The notes below the pieces were generated by a model that was not told the origin of the DNA, ran no database searches, and was given only the letters and a program-made list of their open reading frames with translations. A stretch of DNA of 64,000 nt from contig ML210149.1 of assembly GCA_004369085.1 (NCBI GenBank), positions 1 through 64,000 of the forward strand. Reading direction: 5' to 3'. Positions 58,801-64,000 of this stretch are shown piece after piece; position 1 is the first letter of the stretch, and every line of letters begins with the position of its first letter. A program made the translations under genes and the position numbers. Source of the stretch: Coprinopsis marcescibilis (lineage: Eukaryota; Basidiomycota; Agaricomycetes; Agaricales; Psathyrellaceae).

Positions 58801-59355
58801 CGCCTCGCCAACTCCTTGGCCTTTGGAGTAACCGCAATGTCGTATTCATACAAGGGGCCCTTGGGAACCTTGACTGGGAAGAAATTGGCGCGCAATTTGA
58901 TGGCTTTGCCCGTCGTACCATAGTCGCGACGAAGAGGGATCTCATTCGGATGAATCTTCAGAGCTTGCAAGCTTTGTACCAGCTGGTCTTGTGAGTTATC
59001 TTGTAATCGTCTGTCGATTTGGACTTCCCCAGGCCGGAAAACGCTGTTATGATGGATGTCAGTCGGTCACGGATACGATGTCTGCGATGAGACGCGTGGC
59101 TTACCCTCCGGGTTCTCCTCGACCCCCTCCCCCAGGTCCGCCACCACGAGGGCCCCCGCGGAAGCCGCCACGATCGCCAGGAGGTCCGCCACCACGACCG
59201 CGCCCTCCACCGCCTTGAAAGCCGCCACCACCGCCACCACCACCCCCAGGCCCTTGGAAGCCTCCACCACCTCCACCGCCTCGTGGCCCACCTCCACCAC
59301 CACGAGGCGGTCCGCCACGACCCCTTCCTCTATCACCTCCTCCTCTATACGCCAT
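55818..59355 (-). CDS. Argonaute with an N-terminal RGG/Gly-rich domain
   Basis: Twelve exons (59355-59105, 59043-58558, 58499-58255, 58197-57961, 57903-57175, 57117-57076, 57021-56961, 56911-56722, 56666-56559, 56500-56393, 56331-56202, 56149-55818), 972 aa. Residues 1-84 are almost only Gly, Arg and Pro in RGG repeats, a known RNA-binding and arginine-methylation region. Then the N domain (GKAIKLRANFFPV), linker (GGLEAWRGFYSSVRPA), PAZ (around 320-440), MID (VQTSKIRKEKGQPQYFANV) and PIWI. Catalytic residues: Asp in VGIDVTHPGPGS, Asp in VYRDGVSEGQF, His in TTRPTHYFVVHDE, as in slicing Argonautes; the glutamate finger was not pinned down. It binds small RNAs and cleaves or silences matching transcripts (quelling, transposon control). 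Confidence 0.95.
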
Positions 59356-59767
59356 TTATGTGAAAAGTGGTTAAATGTGTTGGGATATGCGGATGCTGTA
59401 AACCACTTGCAAAAGAAGAGGTCGAAGATTGACAGCGTGGTGTTTTTAACCGTTTGTTTAGGCAAACCCCAGAAATAGAGAGGTAACGTTTTACTGGATT
59501 GTATCCGTCGCAGGAACAAGCTTCAACAGCAGGAAGATTGTGCCCGGGGAGACAGTATGCGTGTGCGTGTGGAAGAAGGCCCTACGCATACTAGCGGGGG
59601 TATATGAGTGCTGCGCGCCCACAACATACCAATACACGACTGCCAGCCAGTGGCATGATCCGAATCTGAACCGGGGAAATGGGCTCAAGTGGTCTTACCA
59701 CCCGCAGCGTCCAGATAGACAAAAAGGTTGCAATATATTCAGATCAAACTACAAAAAGGCTCTGTCG
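59356..59767. other. intergenic between Argonaute and the reductase gene
   Basis: About 410 bp; Argonaute promoter plus the 3' end of the upstream gene, both on the minus strand. A CACACGCACACGC-type alternating tract lies near 59560-59575. No gene seen. Confidence 0.4.
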
Positions 59768-61231
59768 CTATTGTTCGGGTGTGTGCGATGGGTGTTGCAA
59801 CGTTCGAAGGATTTGGTTCTGGACGACCAAGAGTAATGCATACAGCATTTCCACTCGCTGCAGCGAAATTATCAAACACAATCAGCTTCAATTCTGATTA
59901 GAATACGTACCGGAACGCTGACTCCAACATCTCGCGCAAGTCGGACCACTTCTCCTAAAATGACCTCCACTTCCAAAGGTTGGCCCCTTTCCACATCGAG
60001 CAGCATGCTTGGTTTGTGTGAGCTATCCGGTTTCTTGTGGATCTCTGCGGTGTTCTCGATGATCGTGCGAGGTAAGGACGAAGACAAAGCATCTTCCGAG
60101 TCCGGATAACCGAGAGCCCTGCCCAAAGTCACCAGTTCCTCCAAAACAGCTTCGATTTGGGGCAGAGTGTATTTCTCAATTGTTTCAGCAGACACAGGCG
60201 CTACGTAAGGGCTGTATGACTCGTGGCCCTGGCTTGGTGGTGACCTGAAAATGGCTGGAAGTGTATGCCTGTCAAAGGATATCAGCGAACGGTGTAGAGT
60301 CTGCTAGAACGTGTGAAATGATACCTCGTCAGAGTGGCAAACGACGAAAACGCGACGTTCCAGAAGTTCTTGACGAATTTCATCCTCTGGATCTCGGGAA
60401 CAATTGTCACATCGCTGCCTCCGGCTTTGAGGATGCCACTGAACTCGTCAAGGATTGCCTGCTCCTCTGCTGAGTTGACAACTGTCGTCCGGTCGTTGTA
60501 GCGGTAGATTCCGATCGTTACTCGATCCTTCGCCGAAGTCAGTCTGTGTTCTAACTGCAGCAACCTATCCACTTACGAAGGCTCCATGTTCAACGCTGTT
60601 AGGCCCAACGAGGTTGGTCCCAATCCAAACCGCAACGCTCACAATCTTGGGTTCTCCCTTTCCAATCGCCTTCACAGCCTGATGCAGGCCCTTCTCCACG
60701 TTTAACCCATTCTGTAAGAGCACATACGTTGGCTGCTCATGCTGTTCTGCATAAGGCGCCGTCAACAAAGGTTGGAGAAGCTGCGGTGTAGTCATGAGCT
60801 CCGGTATATACTTTGTCGCAACCAAAACGTAGGCATAGGGGCCTTCTTTGGCAGCATCATTGATCGACCTGAAGACTTTCACGACGTGAGCATACTTTGA
60901 AACAGCACAAAAGTGCGTTTACCTCGATCAGGCCTCCATCCTAGGTGTTCTCCGTACTTCTTACTGTTGATGTGAATACCGTCACCTACGGTAGTCTCCT
61001 TTAACAAAACCCATGGTTGGACACCGACTGAACTTACGACTGACGGCTTCATAATTACTTCTGGCAACCACGCTAATTCTTGCTTGTCCGCTGTGTTTGA
61101 GGATATACGAATCTGTTGACAGCCTTGATCAGTTTGACACGCGAGCTCAAAGTCGAGTGTTGCCCACAAATGACTCCGACAGCACCAAATCCGACGAGCA
61201 ACACGTCCTTCAAGGGACCAGGAGCTGACAT
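59768..61231 (-). CDS. ketopantoate-reductase-like (ApbA/PanE) protein
   Basis: Seven exons (61231-61168, 61112-61038, 60985-60923, 60875-60577, 60527-60325, 60268-59911, 59857-59768), 383 aa. The N-terminus has the NADPH-binding Rossmann motif DVLLVGFGAVGVIY, then ARISVVARSNYEAV and the conserved YGEHLGWRPDR block. The middle has YVLVATKYIPE and LLQNGLNVEKGL (ketopantoate/cofactor site). The C-terminal helical domain has KFVKNFWNVAFSS, the usual catalytic Lys/Asn region, then RVEMLYALLLVVQ. Ketopantoate reductase makes pantoate for vitamin B5 and CoA. Fungi often carry several paralogs with other substrates, so the exact reaction is uncertain. Confidence 0.88.
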
Positions 61232-61874
61232 AGTGGTAGGACAAAGGGCACCTTTTCAGGGGACGCCTTGACATGATACTTGTGATAAGATATAATTGTC
61301 GGGCCGGATAAATTTCCGAGCAAGTGTTTTCTGCTGAGCGTGTGCGCCCAAAACGCTGTCGGAATGTCGTGTTCCCTGAAATATATGATGCGATATTGAC
61401 CATTGGATTCTAACTAACTGTGTAACAAATTAGGGTACTGGCCACACGACGCTGCTGACAACCACGAAGACTCACCTAGACAAACAAGGACTTCGTCCAT
61501 AAACAAAATAACTCAAAGAACCCTTCACTCGACATGCCGCCAGGAAGACGTCCAGCTCGAGTGTATCCTCCAACGCTATCATACAGTAGTCGGAGTTTTA
61601 CGTGCGATTGGGCGTTTGTGTTCAGTATAAATAGATTTCAAGGAGGACAGTACCGTTGCGTGAATGCAAAGTATGTACCAGAGTCAGAGTTGTATTCAAT
61701 GGAGGGACCATTTTGAAACGCCTGCCCTGAATAAACATTCATCAGAGACGGGCGTTGCCGAAACCAAAAATACATACAAGTCGCGGGTTCGATCCTAAGT
61801 AGCTTATGCAGTGTTTCCTTTGAGAACTAACGTCCAACTAATTAATTGAACCTCTGGTCGCACCATCTCGCCTA
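61232..61874. other. intergenic with one short open frame
   Basis: About 640 bp. A 60-codon frame from ATG 61534 (+) begins MPPGRRPARVYPP but has no recognised motif and no clear exon partner. Near 61788-61798 GGGTTCGATCC equals a tRNA B box, but the flanking bases cannot form a tRNA stem, so it is not called as a tRNA. Confidence 0.35.
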
Positions 61875-62691
61875 CTAGTCAGCTATAGGTAGCAATGCCC
61901 ACATTCTCCTGTTTCTCTCCTTCTCACTCGCCGGCTCCACATACTCCACCACCTGCACCTGCCTAATCCATTCCAACGAATCGTCCAGCTCCGTATCTAA
62001 GTTCCCCTGTGTCGACGACTCTCCATCTTCGCCCCCCTCCTCTGTAATGTCCGCGAAAGAGCCGTTTGGCGGGAGGAATATACTGTAGCCGTTGGGGAGT
62101 GTGATGCGGGGGTTGTATTTTGGTATGTATGAAAGGACGTATGAATCTGTGTCGGATTCAGGGTCTGGCGCCGTGTGGATTGTTATCTCGCTGGTAGCTG
62201 CAGAATAGTGAAATGCGGGAAGCGACACTCCGTCGTTGCGGTGTCGTAGAACAATGCGATCCTCTTTATCAAGGCAAGAGGAATGACCCACTTCAACTTG
62301 GAGGATTTGGACAATCAAAGACTGGGGGACGCACCTTCGACATCGATGGGATGTTTTGACTGTTTGGAAGCTAGATTTCCTTGCCCGTCAATGAAGAAAA
62401 CCTAATGGTTCACCTTCAATCGGTTGAATGCTAGAGTGAATATATTACACGGTGCATACTTGATTGTCGTTCCAAGGATTCCGAGAATCTATGAGCATTT
62501 GGAGCCAAGGTTCAGCGGAATCCACAATCCTAAAAAGATGATGCAAGTGTACCTGCGTTCAAAGATCTCTCTTTACACACGAACAGAACGATATCCGTCC
62601 CATCATCTGTCTCGCAGTTCGTAACATCCAACACCCGCGACGATCCCAGTGAAAGAATCAGGAAGTCACCCGAAGGAAACCCGGTGGACAT
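61875..62691 (-). CDS. ricin-B-type beta-trefoil lectin-like protein
   Basis: Four exons (62691-62579, 62529-62460, 62401-62335, 62263-61875), 212 aa. The start MSTGFPSGDFLILSLGSSRVLDV, the NDNQVFFIDGQGNLASK block and KHPIDVEDRIVLRHR are the usual signatures of fungal beta-trefoil (ricin B, carbohydrate-binding) proteins of the intracellular type. The second half (FHYSAATSEITIH.., YNPRITLPNGYSIFLPP) is less conserved, and the C-terminus is acidic and then helical (EKERNRRMWALLPIAD). No signal peptide and no catalytic toxin chain. Such lectins in mushrooms bind glycans and may act in defence; binding has to be inferred, since the QxW repeats are weak. The 49-nt first intron sets the reading frame. 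Confidence 0.75.
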
Positions 62692-64000
62692 AGCGTCTAG
62701 TCAGTCGAGCTCAAGCTAAAGGCAAAGTCAAATAGAGCAGGTAGCAATGATTTAGTCTTCATCGATCGAGATCACGATGTGCTTAAGATGCTGACAGAGT
62801 CCGGGCCAGGGCAGGAAGAATACCACCAGCTTGTGGCAAAAGACCTGGGTGCACAGAAGGTACTTCGAAGCTTCAGTGACATGGGCGCTGCTTTGCATCG
62901 GGTATCAAGGGCATGCAATTGGCAGTGAATGTTAGGCGCCCGATCTACCAAGTTGAAATCAGTTACAACTGGCAAAAGACACTGTCAAATGACCGAAACT
63001 CTTACTCGTGTCAAGGGGAAGAGGTAGCTGGGTATATTTCAGCATCTCCGGATACTGATATTGGCCGAATTGTTAGTACCTGCGCTGCCCCTGGTGCTGG
63101 CCATCCAGAAGCAAGGATGTATCCAACAAATGAATGGTACCGTATGTTGACTTCAGCCAGTTTCTGTCCTTCTTTCGTGGTCCATGAAAAAAGGCTCCCC
63201 TCGAATACAGTCAGTTCTTTATTTTGTATTCCAGGCGCTCGGGATTGGCGCTAATGAACGAACACATTAATCGGCTGTTGCTCCTGGATCCCGGTGGTGC
63301 AGCCAGCCAGATGGTTCGAGCCCCAGACGACCTCACAATACCTGAGTGTTCGTTAATTCGCTGAAGATATCCCACAGCCTCCACTTACATCGACTGTGGC
63401 AAATGCATTGAAGACAATGATGCTCGTACTTAGGATCGGATGCCAAGTTCGGCTATCAACATGACGTGCCTAGCAGCATCTTTATGATGAGTGTAGACTG
63501 CTTACAGTTTACGACTGCGCGACTGCCTCGTCACTATCGGATTCATCACCATTGCATCAAGCGAGAACATAATCATCAGAACAGCCTGACTATGAAGAGT
63601 CAGCAAATTAGTCTATTGGTAACCACACCGCGGGTGCCGCAACTGTCAAGGTGAGGCATAAGGAGTTCGACCAGCAGGGAATCGGAGCGCAACATCCTCT
63701 CTGATTCAACGTACTATTTGACCCCGGTATATTGTTGGTTCAATGTGCGGCCTGCCACCACATTGTACTCGAATCATCCTGTGCACGCCAGTGTCAACCT
63801 TCTGAAGACTTTTGAGCGCTCGTGTTTGAAAAAGCAATGATACGCGTTGCGAGTCAAGGGAGCTCCCATCTTTTGGTGCAGTAGGGCGCGCATGCGTGTA
63901 TGAGATCCCGCCTTGTGTGACATATGTCGGGCATGATAGTTCCAGCGAAAGGGCCTACCAGTTTTATATCCAAGGGACCGCCTCCTTTAAGTCCCATGGT
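62692..64000. other. unresolved end region with coding-like pieces
   Basis: On the plus strand, ~62746-62927 is open and protein-like (FIDRDHDVLKMLTESG, ending NWQ stop), and ~63237-63362 reads LMNEHINRLLLLDPGG..SQMVRAP to a stop, as if a last exon. I could not join them with convincing splice sites, so a gene, a pseudogene or chance are all possible. At 63248-63361 imperfect inverted repeats (GCGCTAATGAACGAACAC / GCGAATTAACGAACAC) bound a ~115-bp segment that includes the same open frame. The window ends without another gene. Confidence 0.3.

Noticed and set aside
59071..59519. Plus/minus frames rich in Ala, Thr and Val over the Argonaute first exon
   Set aside because: They are shadows of the Gly/Arg-rich RGG exon read in other frames.
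60212..60244. A 33-nt intron in the reductase gene
   Set aside because: Too short, and the frame reads through without a stop, so it is treated as coding.
61730..61830. Possible tRNA gene at the GGGTTCGATCC sequence
   Set aside because: The bases on either side of the T-loop do not pair and no D or anticodon arm can be folded.
1..64000. CRISPR array, prophage or bacterial operon structure
   Set aside because: No repeat-spacer pattern and no prokaryotic gene organisation; introns throughout show a eukaryotic genome.

Overview
The window reads as gene-dense nuclear DNA of a mushroom-forming basidiomycete (Agaricomycetes). Evidence: many short introns (about 45-70 nt, GT..AG, often with a CTGAC/CTAAC-like branch site), a secreted protein with a fungal CBM1 cellulose-binding module, a CAP10/GT90 glycosyltransferase, NACHT-TPR (NLR-like) proteins of the kind expanded in agarics, and U6 snRNA genes. 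All gene models were spliced by eye. Exon ends were accepted when reading frame, splice sites and protein family agreed.

Layout. 0.2-10.6 kb: septin-like GTPase (+), CBM1 protein (-), promethin-like lipid-droplet protein (-), F-box protein (+), GT90 (+). 10.6-14.0 kb: accessory stretch holding two tiny housekeeping genes in divergent orientation, OST4 (-) and QCR8 (+), then a 704-bp element with terminal inverted repeats and TA duplications, then a U6 snRNA (+). 14.2-32.7 kb: NACHT-TPR gene 1 (+, frame broken in the TPR array), a RING E3 ligase (-), two paralogous triose-phosphate-transporter-family genes (+) with a small orphan gene between them, a second identical U6 copy (-), and NACHT-TPR gene 2 (-, intact). 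33.2-42.8 kb: P-loop ATPase (-), serine hydroxymethyltransferase (+), M20 amidohydrolase (-), a small coiled-coil protein (+). 42.8-48.5 kb: IGHMBP2/Hcs1-type helicase (+) and an unrecognised 666-aa disordered protein (+). 49.8-55.4 kb: two paralogous Dal5-type MFS transporters, divergently transcribed. 55.8-62.7 kb: Argonaute (-), ketopantoate-reductase-like protein (-), beta-trefoil ricin-B-like lectin (-). The last 1.3 kb holds unresolved coding-like pieces.

There are no operons. The shared themes are self/non-self sensing and RNA biology (the NLR pair, Argonaute, duplicated U6), membrane transport, and secretion/glycosylation. The most notable points are the two NLR-like genes tied to inverted, identical U6 copies (consistent with a past inversion of a tandem NLR-U6-NLR array), the deletion-type frameshift in NLR 1, the small inverted-repeat transposon, microexons of 8, 11, 16 and 24 nt, a probable GC-AG intron, and a single in-frame TGA separating a small coiled-coil ORF from a helicase ORF.
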